Below are positions 1-11,551 of a DNA stretch of 64,000 nucleotides, in pieces. Each line of letters begins with the position of its first letter. Position 1 is the stretch's first letter. The notes under the pieces are model-generated. The model saw nothing but the letters and a program-made list of their open reading frames with translations. It searched no databases and was not told the DNA's origin. A program made the position numbers and the translations under genes. The stretch covers positions 17,791,743-17,855,742 of the forward strand of contig CM028333.1 of NCBI GenBank assembly GCA_016647705.1, written 5' to 3'. This stretch comes from Eucommia ulmoides. Taxonomy: Eukaryota; Streptophyta; Magnoliopsida; Garryales; Eucommiaceae.

Positions 1-3000
1 ATTCTCCACGGAGGGAGGTGTGGGAATAGTGAGGGGTGACCAAGAGTCCTCTTAGGCTTGTGCTCAGAGGGCGTTAGAGAAAAAGAAATAGCAATCAAAG
101 GTAGAGCCAGGGCTCGTAGATTCCGAACTCATGACTTTGAGTCAAGGACCAGTGCCGGTGCCCATCGACGACCCACGAGAGGAGGAGGCCGGTCCCCGAC
201 CTCACGAGGAACCAGAGGAGATTTCCATACACCCAACCATTAAAGAATGAATTGTCAAGATCGAAGCTAGTCTCATGTTCGAACGGAGAACCGAACTCAT
301 CCAACTCATTCAAAGAAATTATGACGTCTTCGCATGGTCCTATGATGAGCTGTCGGGCATCGATCCAAGCGTGGCGATGCACTGCCTTCACGCTAACCCA
401 CACCATCCTCTCGTGCGGCGGAAGTGACGAAAATTTCATCTGGAGCACCAAAAGATAATCGAGGTGGAGATGGATAAATTGATTAAGTCAGGCGTCGTCG
501 AAGAGGTCAAATTCCCCGACTGGATAGCGAATGTGGTCCTGGCCCCCAAGGCTGGTAATAAGTAGCGCCACTGCGTTGATTTTAAAGACCTGAATAAGGC
601 GTGCCCGGAAGACTTTTTCTCTTTGCTTAGGATTGACATCATCATAGATGCCACAACGGGGTATGAGCGCCTAAGTTTCCTCGACGCTTACGCTGGGTAC
701 AACCAAATCCCGATGTTCCCCCCGACAAGAGCAAAACATCATTCATCACTAATGAGGGTACATACTGCTACAAGGTAATGCCTTTTGGCTTACGCAACGA
801 TGGAGCTACTTATAAACGACTGGTGAACAAAATGTTTAAGGAGGAGATCGGACGGACAATGGAGGTTTACATCGACAACATGTTGGTCAAGAGATCGAGA
901 GCCTCTGACCACACTCAACATCTCCACAACTGCTTCGAAAAACTCCGGACTCACCGTATGAAACTCAATCTTAACAAATGTATTTTTGGGGTTTCTGCAG
1001 GGAAGTACTTGGGGTACATGGTTTCCTAGCGGGGCATCGATGCTAACCCTGACCAAATACATGCGATCCTTGGAATGACCTCTCATCAGAATAAGAAGGA
1101 GGTGCAGATGCTGACAGGAAGACTCGCTACCCTCAACCGCTTCATATCTAGAGCGTCGGAGAAATGCCTGTCATTCTTCAAAGTGCTAAGAGGTAACAAC
1201 AACTTTGGGTGGACCGACGAATGCGAATCGGCTTTCTAAGCGCTCAAAAATTACCTTTCTTCTGCTTCTTTTCTCAGCACCGCAAAGGAGGGGGAAACTC
1301 TATACTTATATATTTCTATATCTGCGATGGCGGTCAGCACTGCTCTTGTAAGGGATGACACCGGTGTTCAACACCCGATCTTTTACTCTAGCAGGATCCT
1401 CTCGGATGCTGAGACTAGATACACTTAATTCGAAAAGCTGGCTTATGCCCTACTGGTGGCTTCCCGGAAGCTGAAGCAATATTTCCAAGCCCACAAGATC
1501 GTCGTCCTCACGGACCAGCCGATAAGGCAAATTTTACATTCACCAGACATCTCGGGACGATTAATGAAATACAGCCTCAAGCTAGGTAAGTTTCACATTG
1601 AATACCACCCTAGGATGTCCATCAAGGGCCAGGTCATGGAGAATTTCATCGCCGAGCTCACGTTCCCTGAGGACTTCGAGCCATCTGTCGCCCACCTGGA
1701 AGATCAAACCATGGATGGAGGTTGGGAGCGCCAAGAAAATCAAGACCAGATACCGGCCCATCAACGTGGAGGCTGTTTATCGACAAATCGTCCAACACCA
1801 ACGGTTGTGGGGTGGGAATGGTGCTCGTTGCCCCAGATAACAAAGAGATAGAATACGCCTAAGGCTAGGGTTCATAGCAACTAATAACGAGGTGGAGTAC
1901 GAGGCCCTGCTAGCCGGTCTCTGCCTAGCCTGGGAGTTTAATGTAACAATATTGTCCGTCTTTTGTGACTTTCAGCTGGTCTTCAATCAGGTCAACGGGG
2001 AGTATTTGGCAAAAGATCCCAGTATGACCGCGTATCTTGAAATGGTAAAAAATCCTGGTGGAAAAATTCAAAAAAATCCATGTATCTCAAATACCCCGAG
2101 AAGATAACCGACACGCTGATGCCTTAGCAAACCTGGCCTCAGCGGTAGCATCAACTCTGAAGTAAAGCGTGCCCATTGAGTACCTGGATGCTCCGAGCAC
2201 GGCTATATCTGACCAGACGGCACCAATCTACGAGCTCAACGACCATCCCACTTAGATGGAGCCAATTCGAAAATATTTGGAAGACGGGATGCTACCCGAC
2301 GACCGCAACAAGACAAGAAGGATGCGGTACAGGTTTGCCAGATATTGCATTCTGGAAGGGATCCTCTACCGATGTTTCTTCTTTGGACCATACTCTTAGT
2401 GCCTACGACAGGAAGAGGCCGACTACGTCATGAGAGAGGTCCATAAGAAAATTTGTGGCAACCACTCGGGGGGGCAAGGCTCTGGCTGGCAAACTCCTCC
2501 GCCAAGGGTATTTTTGGCCAAAAATACTAGAGGACGCGAGTAAGTTCGTTAAAAAATGTGACAAGTGCCAACATTTTAGCCCTCGTCCTCATTTTCCGCC
2601 GACTGCTATGGTGCCGATGGCGAGCCCATGGCCTTTTGCCCAATGGGGAATAGATTTGTTGGGCTCTTTTCCTCAGGGAACTGGTCAAAGAAAATTCCTC
2701 GTCGTCGTTATCGATTACTTTACCAAGTGGGTGGAGGCCGAACCCCTACTCGCATCACCAAAGAGATAATCTGGGATTTTGTCTGGAGATCGATGGTGTG
2801 CCGATTTGGAATCCCAAGGGCAATCGTATCCGACAACGACACTCAGTTTGACAATGATTTGTTTGCTTCTTTTTGCTCCGGGTCAGGTATCCGAACACAC
2901 TTTGCATCCCCAGGTCATCCGCAAGCTAATGGCCAGGTCGAGATCACGAATCGAACAAGAAGAGGTGAGTGGAGGATCTTTATCCAGTTCTTTGGGCGTA

Positions 3001-3470
3001 CCACACCACTTTCGAACCCCAACCGGAGAGACACCGTTCGCAATGACATTCGGATCTGAGTCCGTAATTCTTGCAAAGATTAGATTGCCAACCTTCCGAA
3101 CATCACTCAGGGGGTAGGACCACCAGACGAATGACACAATGCTGGCCCTCAACTTGGACCTTTTGGAAGAATGACGAGAGAACGCTCGAGTACGCCAAGC
3201 AGCGGGCAGCTCGGTACTACGACAGAAGGGTATGACCGCACTATTTTGAAATCAGAGACCTAGTTATCAGGAAGGTTACTCTAGCGACTAAAGAGAAAAA
3301 TACGGGAAAGTTGGCCCCAGCTGGGAGGGACCTTATTGCGTGGTCAAAGTTGCAAGACAGGGCACTTACGAGCTTGAGACCGAGGAAGGCATTCCACTGC
3401 GACATCCATGGAATGCCGACCATCTCAAACAATACCATTGTAAGACTGAGGTCATTTTGTAATTATTGCA
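1..3470 (+). pseudogene. Gypsy pol fossil: reverse transcriptase, RNase H, integrase
   Basis: Recognisable parts in order are reverse transcriptase (about 440-1030, with the LPFGLRN-type block and the VYIDNML form of the YxDD box), RNase H (about 1200-1700, with the LTDQP block and the later AELTFP block), the zinc-binding start of integrase (about 2440-2580, H-x-H/C-x2-C type, KCDKCQ), and the integrase core (about 2600-3000, with GIDLLG, DYFTKWVEAE and the SDNDTQF block). The 3' end near 3470 is followed by non-coding sequence. It would have made the polyprotein that copies and integrates the element. The frame is interrupted several times, so no product is expected. Confidence 0.85.
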
Positions 3471-4125
3471 TTTGCATACCAAGTGTAATGTATCTTGATA
3501 TTAATGTAATGACTTTTCAAAAAATGCAATGCGTTACTTAACCGACCTTCTAGAACGCTTAGATACCTAACGGACTGACCCAACGAATCATGTCATAACC
3601 AGTAGCACAAGCAGTGAAACTACTCCCACTACAGGCTGGGGGGGCAGGGTGATCACAACCGTGACAAATCTTGAACGAAAAGATTTGTAAAGAAAATTGA
3701 ACAAGTGCAAGTTTTTTACCGAGCTGCATCCTAGAGGCAACCATAAATCTAGGTGTGTGCAAGGTAAGTTCCGAACTAAGATTTGTGAGGACTCAACACG
3801 TATACAAGATTGTGGGAGCGTGAAAGTGTAAAAGTCTGCAACTCTGTTCCGAGCACGTTAATGGGATTCACGACTACTTGTCTGATTTAGGGCAGAAGAT
3901 CGAAATAAATCACCCACTACATCCTAGAGAATGAAGGAGAGACAAGAATGAATTGGGAACAAGTGCTCAAAAATTTGTTGTATATTGTATTCAACAAAAA
4001 AAGGAGGGCTTACATCGATAGGGTTCCTGCCCATATACACAGTCAAAATAAATAAAAATAAAAAATGGGAGTACAAAAAGAGTTAAAAAAATTTCTAAGT
4101 CTTCATAAAAGGCAAGGATAAGGAC
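3471..4125. other. Spacer between pol and the antisense gene
   Basis: No coding signal, RNA gene or tandem repeat was recognised. It separates the 3' ends of pol and the convergent antisense gene and probably carries the 3' untranslated sequence of both. Confidence 0.5.
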
Positions 4126-6186
4126 CTATTCTTTTCGGGAAACACCTTCAACATCCATAACGTCAACGTTGGTGTCTTCATCACCCTCAGCCTCATCGCT
4201 GCCATCTTCTTCAGCCCCAGCCTCGTGAGTTTGCCCCTTGGCAAGTCCCTCAGTTGCCTGTTCCACCGCAAGCTCACCTTGTTCGGGAAACTCCATCCCA
4301 ACGCCTAAGCAGTCGAATTCTGGATAGTGGCTCAGTAGGAAACAGATCGTGGCCTTGTGGCCGTCATCCATGAACTCGGTAGCAAGCTCATACTTCAAAT
4401 TCTCAAACTCGCCACCCAATTTATAATCCTCGACGACTTTCTGCTCGGCTCTCTGGATGGCCTTCTTTCTGAGTTGCTCTTCTTTCTTTAGCTTCTTCTC
4501 CAACTCTTCCATCATCTTCTCCAGATCAGCCTTTTGTCTTTCAAAGTCATCTCATTCTTTGGTAATGAGGATGTGTCTAGCCTGTAGGCTGTGATGGGCC
4601 TGGGTGGCGAGCTGGAGGTCATCATGCAATCGGCTCGCCCTCGCTTCGGCAGCATTCTTCTCGGACCTCAGCATAGATTCCTCCATGGCGCTCTCCGATA
4701 TTCGATTAAAAACCACTGACATCCAAAGCATGCACTGCGTGAGGACGGAAAATTCATCACACTTAGAAAAATTTAATCGAAAAAAACGAAACAAAAAGTA
4801 AATTGTGGGAGTATTTTCGGAACCAGTCATCCTTGGAAGCTGTGCGGCTTGGATGGCTTGTGATCCTCCGGCATGTTCGGAACCAGTCGTCTTTGCCGCC
4901 TCGGTAGCCTCCTTGACTTTCTTCTCGAGCAGTTACTTGACCGCGATCGCCTTATCCATAGCTGCAATATTCAACAAGATTTTTAGAAATTCTTTTGTCC
5001 AGGCTAACATCATCCAGTTCTATTCAAGAATATCTGCGTGAATCGAGCGTAACACGCGTAAAATTCCCAAGTATGAAAAATTGACATAGCAGAAAACTTC
5101 TTACAGTTGTCTGAATCAAAAGGGAAATCCAGTACAACTAGGATGTCCGGTGGTAAAAACCAGAAGGCTATGAAGAGATGAGAGTCGAGCAGGGTGTTTA
5201 CGTCCTTGAAGATTGTGCTCAATACCTTCTCTCTATGTTCGACGATTTCTTTGCTTGGCTCCGGTCTTTTCCTTTTTGGTGGTTCTTTAACTGTAGGAAA
5301 TCTTGAAGACAAGGGTATTAGTGTGATGGCGATGGTACATCCGAAAACAAAACATTCCCCCCCAAGGGACCACAACCTTATCGACTTTTTCCCATTTCAT
5401 CTAGAGGGGGTACCTTCCTTTTTCTTCCAGGCCGGATTGCCAACTGCTCCCTCCGATATAGAAGAAATGAGGCTTTTATCGGTGAATGGAAGAATCCAGG
5501 TCCTTCAAGAAAGTTGACTTAGATGAAATGTAATACCACCCAGCACCCCGGAGGAGTGGCTTGAGGAAGAACAGAGCCCTGAAGAGCTCAATGCTAGGCT
5601 CGAGTCCCTCGGCCTAGAAGATAATATACGATGCCACCAGGGCCCTCATACCGTTCGGAGCAATTTGTGACAGACACAAACGATACTCCTCACAGATGGC
5701 CCTGATCTACCAATGGAGAGGGAATCGAAGACCCGCCTCCAGCTGTTTTTTGTAGACTGTCATAAACCCAGCTAGTGGCGTACAGGCCCGATCCTCGGGC
5801 CCAGGAACAATGGTCGTGACCTCCCCCGGGATGAAATATTCACTCCGGCAGTGGAAGACGGACTCTTCGGTCATGGTCGTTTTGGTGTTCCATACCGGAC
5901 TCGAGGATGGGACTTTTATGAACAGTTTTTTTGGCCCAGCGTTATGCACCTCGTTTTCACGAAGTAGCCTGGGAATAGAGATGCCGGTGTGGATCTCCAC
6001 TACTGTGATGATTTCAGGAGGGACCCCAACCGCAGTATCAAGTGATGTAGATGCCCCACCACTCTCGTCGGCACGGCTCATCGCAACCACACGGTCTTCC
6101 AGACAAGACTGGATAGCACCGCTCATTTCATGGATCTTAGCCATGGCAGTCGAGGAGGCGTCTCCCGGAGTAGGACGCCGCTCCAC
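4126..6186 (-). pseudogene. Antisense gene of the Tat element (putative gypsy-type transposon domain protein)
   Basis: Open segments on the minus strand, convergent with pol, resemble the plant 'putative gypsy type transposon' protein (the Pfam family named Transposase_28) that Tat elements carry antisense to pol. The N-terminal segment (6186-5707) ends with a block containing LEAGLRFPLHW, typical of that domain. The C-terminal segment (4515-4126) opens with a Lys/Glu-rich coiled coil (MMEELEKKLKKEEQLRKKA) and ends in a very acidic tail. The function of the family is unknown. A TATA-like box lies about 190 bp upstream on the same strand. The copy is broken into several open segments; some gaps may be introns, since related genes are spliced. 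Confidence 0.7.
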
Positions 6187-6387
6187 CCTGAATTAGAGGA
6201 AACTGGCGGACGACCGTTCCGAGGAGTCAGATCCCAAGCTGGAAGCGGAGCCAGAAGATGAAAAAAAAGAATGAGAAGATTACCCCAACATTTTGTTCGG
6301 ATAAAGGAGAAAAAAAGGTACCAATGCCGAGAAAGACGAAAGAGCTCTAGAAATTTTGCAAAGTGTCAAACGAAACGGAGGGGCCAC

Positions 6388-6395
6388 TATTTATA
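6388..6395 (-). promoter_or_regulatory. TATA-like box of the antisense gene
   Basis: On the minus strand the sequence reads TATAAATA within CTTTTTATAAATAGTGG, about 190 bp upstream of the first minus-strand ATG segment at 6186. The intervening leader is CT/T-rich, as plant 5' leaders often are. It suggests that the antisense gene has its own promoter and does not depend on the LTR. Position and consensus are seen; activity is inferred. Confidence 0.45.
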
Positions 6396-6549
6396 AAAAG
6401 AGGGTGTGCCTAGACGAAGGGTCACCTAGGCCAACGGCTGGGGATGTGTCGATTAAAACGCCATAGCCACGTGGAGTTCTTCCAACAGGGATGGTATAGG
6501 CTTTCCATGCAAGTCATAATGGGAGAAGGGGGGGCATGTGTCGTGCATA

Positions 6550-9500
6550 TGCCACGTGTAAAAGGGGAAAGGCTCTCAAACTTTCCACCCCTCAAAAAGT
6601 TCAAGGCATGGAAAATGTCCGAGCTCAAACATTCCTCTCCTAAAAAAATTCATGGCATGGAAAATATCCGAACTCACGAGCCTACGTGCTTTCAGCTCGG
6701 ACACAATCAAAAGGAGGAAGGCTCTCAAACTTCCCACCCCTAAAAAATTTCAAGGCATGGAAAATGTCTGAGCTCACGAGCCTACATGCTCTCAGCTCGG
6801 ACAAAATCAAAAGGGGGAAGGCTCTCAAACTTCCCACCCCTAAAAAATTTCAAGGCATGAAAAATGTCCGAGCTCACGAGCCTATGTGCTCTAAGCTCTG
6901 ACACAATCAAAAGGGGGAAGGCTCTTAAATTTCCCACCCCTCAAAAAGTTCAAGGCATGGAAAATATCCGAGTTCACGAGCCTACGTGCTCTCAGCTCGG
7001 ACAAAATCAAAAGGGGGCAGGCTCTCAAACTTTTCACCCTTCAAAAAATTCTAGGTATGGAAAATGTTCGAGCTCATGAGCTTATGTACTCTCAGCTCAG
7101 ACAAAATCAAAAGGAGGAAGGCTCTCAAACTTCCCACCCTTCAAAGAGATCAAGGCATGGAAAATGTCTGAGCTTATGAGCCTACATGCTCTCAGCTCGG
7201 ATAAAATCAAAAGGGGGAAAGCTCTTAAACTTCCCAGCCCTCAAAAAATTCAAGGCATGAAAAATGTCCAAACTCACGAGCCTACGTATTCTCAACTCGG
7301 ACAAAATCAAAAAGGGAAAGGCTCTCAAACTTCCCACCCTTCAAAATATTCAAGGCATGGAAAATGTCCGAGCTCATGAGCCTACGTGCTTTCAGCTCCG
7401 ACACAATCAAAAGGAGGAAGGCTCTCAAACTTCTCACCCCTCAAAAAGTTCAGGGCATGGAAAATGTCCGAGCTCACGACCTTACATGCTCTTAGCTCAG
7501 ATAAAATCAAAAGGGAGAAGGCTCTCAAACTTTCCACCCCCTCAAAAAATTGAAGATATGGAAAATGTCTGAGCTCACGAGCCTACGTACTCTCAGCTCG
7601 GACAAAATCAAAAGGAGAAAGGCTCTCAAACTTTCCACCCTTCAAAAAATTCAAGGCATGGAAAATGTCCGAGCTCACGAGCCTACGTGCTCTCAGCTCG
7701 GACAATATCAAAAGAGGAAAGACTCTTAAACTTCCCACCCTTCAAAAAGTTCAAGGCATGGAAAATGTCTGAGCCTGCGTGCTCTCAGCTTGGACACAAT
7801 CAAAATGGGGAAGGCTCTCAAACTTCCTACTTCTCAAAAAGATCAAGGAATGGAAAATGTTCAAGCTCACGCCTACGTGCTCTCAGCTCGGACAAAATCA
7901 AAAGGAGAAAGGCTCTCAAACTTCCTACCCCTAAAAAAATTCAAGGCATGGAAAATGTCCGAGTTCACAAGCCTACATGCTCTCAGCTTGGACACAATCA
8001 AAAGGAGGAAGACTCTCAAACTTCCCACCCCTTAAAAAGTTCAAGGTATAAAAAATGTCCGAGCTCACGAGCCTACGTGCTTTCAGGTCAGACAAAATTA
8101 AAAGGGGGAAGGCTCTCAAACTTCCCACCCCTCAAAAAATTCAAGGCATAAAAAATGTCCGAGCTCACGAGCCTACGTGCTCTCAGGTCGGACACAATCA
8201 AAAGGGGAAAGGCTCTCAAACTTCTCACCCCTCAAAAAATTCAAGGTATAAAAAATGTCCGAACTCACGAGCTTACGTACTCTCAGGTCGGACACAATCA
8301 AAAAGGGGAAGACTCTCAAACTTTCCACCCCTCAAAAAGTTCAAGATATGGAAAATGTCCGAGCTCACTAGCCTACGTGCTTTCAGCTCAGACAAAATTA
8401 AAAGGGGGAAAGCTTTCAAACTTCTCACCCTTCAAAACGATTAAGGCATGGAAAATGCCCGAGCTTAGGAGCCTACGTGCTCTCAGGTCGGACACAATTA
8501 AAATGGGGAGCGCTCTCAAACTTCCCACATCTCAAAAAGATCAAGGCATGGAAAATGTCTGAGCTCACGAGCTTACGTGCTCTTAGCTCGGTTAAAATCA
8601 AAAGGGGAAAGGCTCTCAAACTTCCTACCCCTCAAAAAATTCAAGGCATGGAAAATGTCTGAGCTCAGGAGCCAACGTGCTCTCAGCTCGGACACAATCA
8701 AAAGGGGAAAGGCTCTCAAACTTTCCACCCCTAAAAAAGTTCAAGGCATGGAAAATGTCTGAACTCATGAGCCTACGTGCTTTCAACTCGGATAAAATCA
8801 AAAGGGAGAAGGCTTTCAAACTTCCCACCCCTCAAAAAATTTAAGGCATGAAAAATGTCTGAGCTCACGAGCCTACGTATTCTCAGCTCGGACAAAATCA
8901 AAATGGGGAAGGCTCTCAAACTTTTCACCCTTCAAAACATTCAAGGCATGGAAAATGTCCGAGTTCACGAGCCTACGTGCTCTCAGCTCCAACACAATCG
9001 AAAGGAGAAAGGCTCTCAAACTTCCCACTCTTCAAAAAGTTCAAGGCATGGAAAATGTCCGAGCTCACGAGTCTACGTGCTCTCAGCTCAGACAAAATCA
9101 AAAGGGCGAAGGCTCTCAAACTTCACACCCCTAAAATAAATTAAGACATGGAAAATGTCTAAGCTCATGAGCCTATGTGCTCTCAACTCGGATAAAATGA
9201 AAAGGGAGAAGGCTTTCAAACTTCCCACCACCTTTCAAAAAGATCACGACATGGAAAATGTTCAAGCTCAAGAGCCTACGTACTCTTATCTCGGACAAAA
9301 TAAAAAAGGGAAAGACTCCAACTTCCAACCATCAAAAGAATTCCAAGGCATTGAAAATGTCCGAGCATACGAACTACCATATTCTCAGCTTGGACAAATT
9401 GAAAAAAAGGAAGGCTCCAACTTCCAACTATCAAAAGAAGACCAAGGCATTAAAAATGTCCGAGCGCACAAACCGTTGTACTCTTAGCTTGGACAAATTG

Positions 9501-9712
9501 AAAAGGGGGAAGACTCCAACTTCCAACCATCAAAAGAAATCCAAAGCATTGAAAATGTCCGAGCACACGAACTGTTGTACTCTCAGCTCGAACAAATTGA
9601 AAAAGGGGAAAGCTCCAACTTCCAACCATCAAAAGAAGACCACGACATTGAAAATGTCCGAGCACACAAACTGCCGTACCCTCAGCTCGGACAAAATGAA
9701 AGAATGGAAGGC
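6550..9712 (+). repeat. Tandem array, about 31 copies of a ~100-bp unit
   Basis: Unit landmarks recur every ~100 bp: AAGGCATGGAAAATGTCCGA, then GAGCCTACGTGCTCTCAG, then GGCTCTCAAACTTCCCACCC. Most units contain the inverted repeat GTCCGAGCT ... AGCTCGGAC, a 9-bp stem with a loop of about 19-20 nt. A few units in the middle are shortened. The last four or five units (about 9290-9712) form a distinct variant in which CTCAAACTTCCCACCC is replaced by TCCAACTTCCAACCATC. The array sits between the antisense gene and the 3' LTR, the position where Tat elements are known to generate satellite repeats. A 100-bp period shifts the reading frame each unit, so the open frames through it are not genes. Confidence 0.95.
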
Positions 9713-9935
9713 TCCCACTTCACCGCAACTTGATTCGGACCACCGACCTGCCGATCTGGTGAAATCCCCCATACCTCAGCCCCTACTCTACTCCTCGCCA
9801 TCTTTCTTGAAGTCGTTTTCCCCCCCTAGGGGTCGTTTGTATGCCCCATTTGCATTTTTGACCCTCCTACACTACTAAAAAACCATTTGGTCCTTCAAAA
9901 TCCTGAGCTCGTCACATTCCACTCACGCCCTCGGG

Positions 9936-9949
9936 ACTTGGGGGGCAAT
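9936..9949 (+). other. Polypurine tract before the 3' LTR
   Basis: The run ACTTGGGGGGCAAT directly precedes the LTR start TGATATAGGAG, as expected for the plus-strand primer site of an LTR element on the + strand. Confidence 0.6.
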
Positions 9950-10609
9950 TGATATAGGAGAATTTCGTCAGATACACCACGTGGTTAATATCCATCCAAT
10001 TATAAAAGAACGACCGAGCTGAGAGCTGAAGCCCACTTGAAAACCGAGCTGAGAACTAAAATCCCCTCAATGCTGAGCTGGGACGCCCTCCCAGCCGAGC
10101 TGAAGACCATCTCAGTAAAAAAATCTAGGCTGACAAACTGCGATTTGGACTGACAAGCTGGGTTACCCTCTGCTTGCCATCTCCGCCCTCGGGAGCTCAC
10201 CAGGCCGTCGTAGGGTTTTGGCCCATGGGCCTCTAGAGGTGGGCCCAAAAGCCCAACCCAGGCGATTAGAGTACTGTCCCTCCGGCATGAGAATAAATAT
10301 CCGGGGGAGAAGGGTTGAAAGTGTTGTGAGTTCATCATGGCACCCACTGCCCAATGGTATGTAACCACTACTGAACTCACAACACTTTCAACCCTTCTTC
10401 CCCGGATACTTATTCTCATGCTGGAAGGACTTTACCGGACACAACTCCAGTGGGCTTTTGTGCAGGTGCTCGGAGTAGAAGAACGGAGCTTAGCTCGGAG
10501 ATTACCACCACCTCTAAATTCAGCCAATTACAATACTATCAGCCGTTTTGTGTCCCCGATATCCTCCTAGACCATACTGTTGATTCGTCATCACTTTTTG
10601 ACATCAACA
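9950..10609 (+). repeat. 3' LTR of the Tat element
   Basis: Starts TGATATAGGAG after the polypurine tract and ends ...GACATCAACA (or a few bases earlier at GACATCA), a TG...CA boundary of about 660 bp. It contains several CCGAGCTGA-type motifs (about 10009-10115), a 58-bp-arm inverted repeat, and AATAAA at 10291-10296 that may serve as the polyadenylation signal. The partner 5' LTR is outside the window, so boundaries were set from the terminal dinucleotides only. Confidence 0.65.
10276..10430. repeat. Long inverted repeat (58-bp arms, 39-nt loop) inside the LTR
   Basis: Arm 10276-10333 (starting GTCCCTCCGGCATGAGAATA) is matched in reverse complement by 10373-10430 (ending CTCATGCTGGAAGGAC), with only about five mismatches over 58 positions by eye. 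In RNA it would fold into a strong hairpin spanning the AATAAA region. It may have arisen by a local inverted duplication within the LTR. Confidence 0.9.
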
Positions 10610-10995
10610 GATATATATAACAAATATTATACAGAAATGAACACATGTAGAACTAATACGCTAACAAAAATTAATTTAAAGAATTAAATTAAAAATTATA
10701 TTTTAAATGGAACTAGTAATAGATTAACCTCACCATTTAAGACTAATTACTAATTATCTCTAAAATTTATAATAGAATTCTGTAACTAATTTTTTTTGAA
10801 AAAGTAAAAAGTTAAAAATAACGAAGATAATTACCGAGAACTATTATCCAATAGAATACGTATTTTCACCCATCACTTTCACTTAACTGAGAGTCAGCTT
10901 GCTGAAATCACACAGCCAAATCAGGGTTGAATTCAACGTTTTCAATCTCGGGCGTTACATTTCCCCTATTGTCTGTTTCATTACAGAGCACAAAC

Positions 10996-11027
<32 letters not shown>

Positions 11028-11551
11028 AGCATCTGATCATCCAAAACTACAAATCACATATAATTATCTAAACAAATCCCAAATGCAATCTGACAAAGAA
11101 GCGTGAAACATCACCAACTCGGCAATTACAAAAGTATATCTCACTCTCTCTCTAAAAAAACAAGAACTTTCTCTCACTGTCAAGCTCCAAAAATATTCCT
11201 TAATCTTATGCTGTGATTCCAAGTTCCAACCGGCCGAACCTATCTCCTTCCCTCTCCGTCTCCTTTTACAGCTCTTGCGCGTGACTTTTCGTGCTTGTTC
11301 TTCTCTGATGGTTGTTGAACTGTTATGTACATACTTCCCCCCAATAAACTGTTGATTTCTGCATAAATTTATTTTGGTCTACTGCGTGTAATTTTGCGTG
11401 TCTGTCAGTATATAATTTTCCTTTCCTCGCAAGTTCTTTACTGGGGAGGGCGGTTTCGCAGACGGGTCATCGTTGAATTTCTCGAAATCTCTGGAGAGAA
11501 CAAAAAAGGGGAAAAAAAAATGGTATTCTTGAGTTCGTGAGAAAACCCATC
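10610..11551 (+). promoter_or_regulatory. Upstream region and 5' leader of the KUP gene
   Basis: This is the 0.94 kb between the end of the gypsy LTR and the KUP start codon. It is AT-rich at first, then pyrimidine-rich, with an interrupted (CT)n tract at about 10995-11027 and further CTCTCT runs near 11143, typical of plant 5' leaders. No convincing single TATA box was picked. No other gene is visible here. Confidence 0.45.

Larger units (their letters stand above)
1..10609 (+). mobile_element. Ty3/gypsy LTR retrotransposon, Tat lineage, 5' part outside window
   Basis: The element runs in from the left edge and ends at a 3' LTR. Parts in order are a pol fossil on the + strand, a gene on the opposite strand downstream of pol, a long tandem-repeat array, a polypurine tract (9936-9949) and the 3' LTR. 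An extra antisense gene plus a tandem-repeat-bearing 3' region is characteristic of plant Tat-lineage elements (Grande/RIRE2/Ogre relatives); the lineage call rests on this order. The pol is degenerate with several breaks, so the copy is a fossil. The 5' LTR, gag and target-site duplication cannot be seen, so age cannot be read from LTR divergence. Confidence 0.85.

Noticed and set aside
6550-9712. CRISPR-like regular repeat spacing
   Set aside because: Units are contiguous and the supposed spacers are themselves repeats; the sequence is a plant nuclear tandem array.
6444-9878. Many open frames of 60-200 codons through the 6.5-9.7 kb region with phrases such as KIQGMENV and SQLGQNQKG
   Set aside because: They are readings of the 100-bp tandem repeat; the period is not a multiple of three, so every frame repeats the same text and none is a gene.
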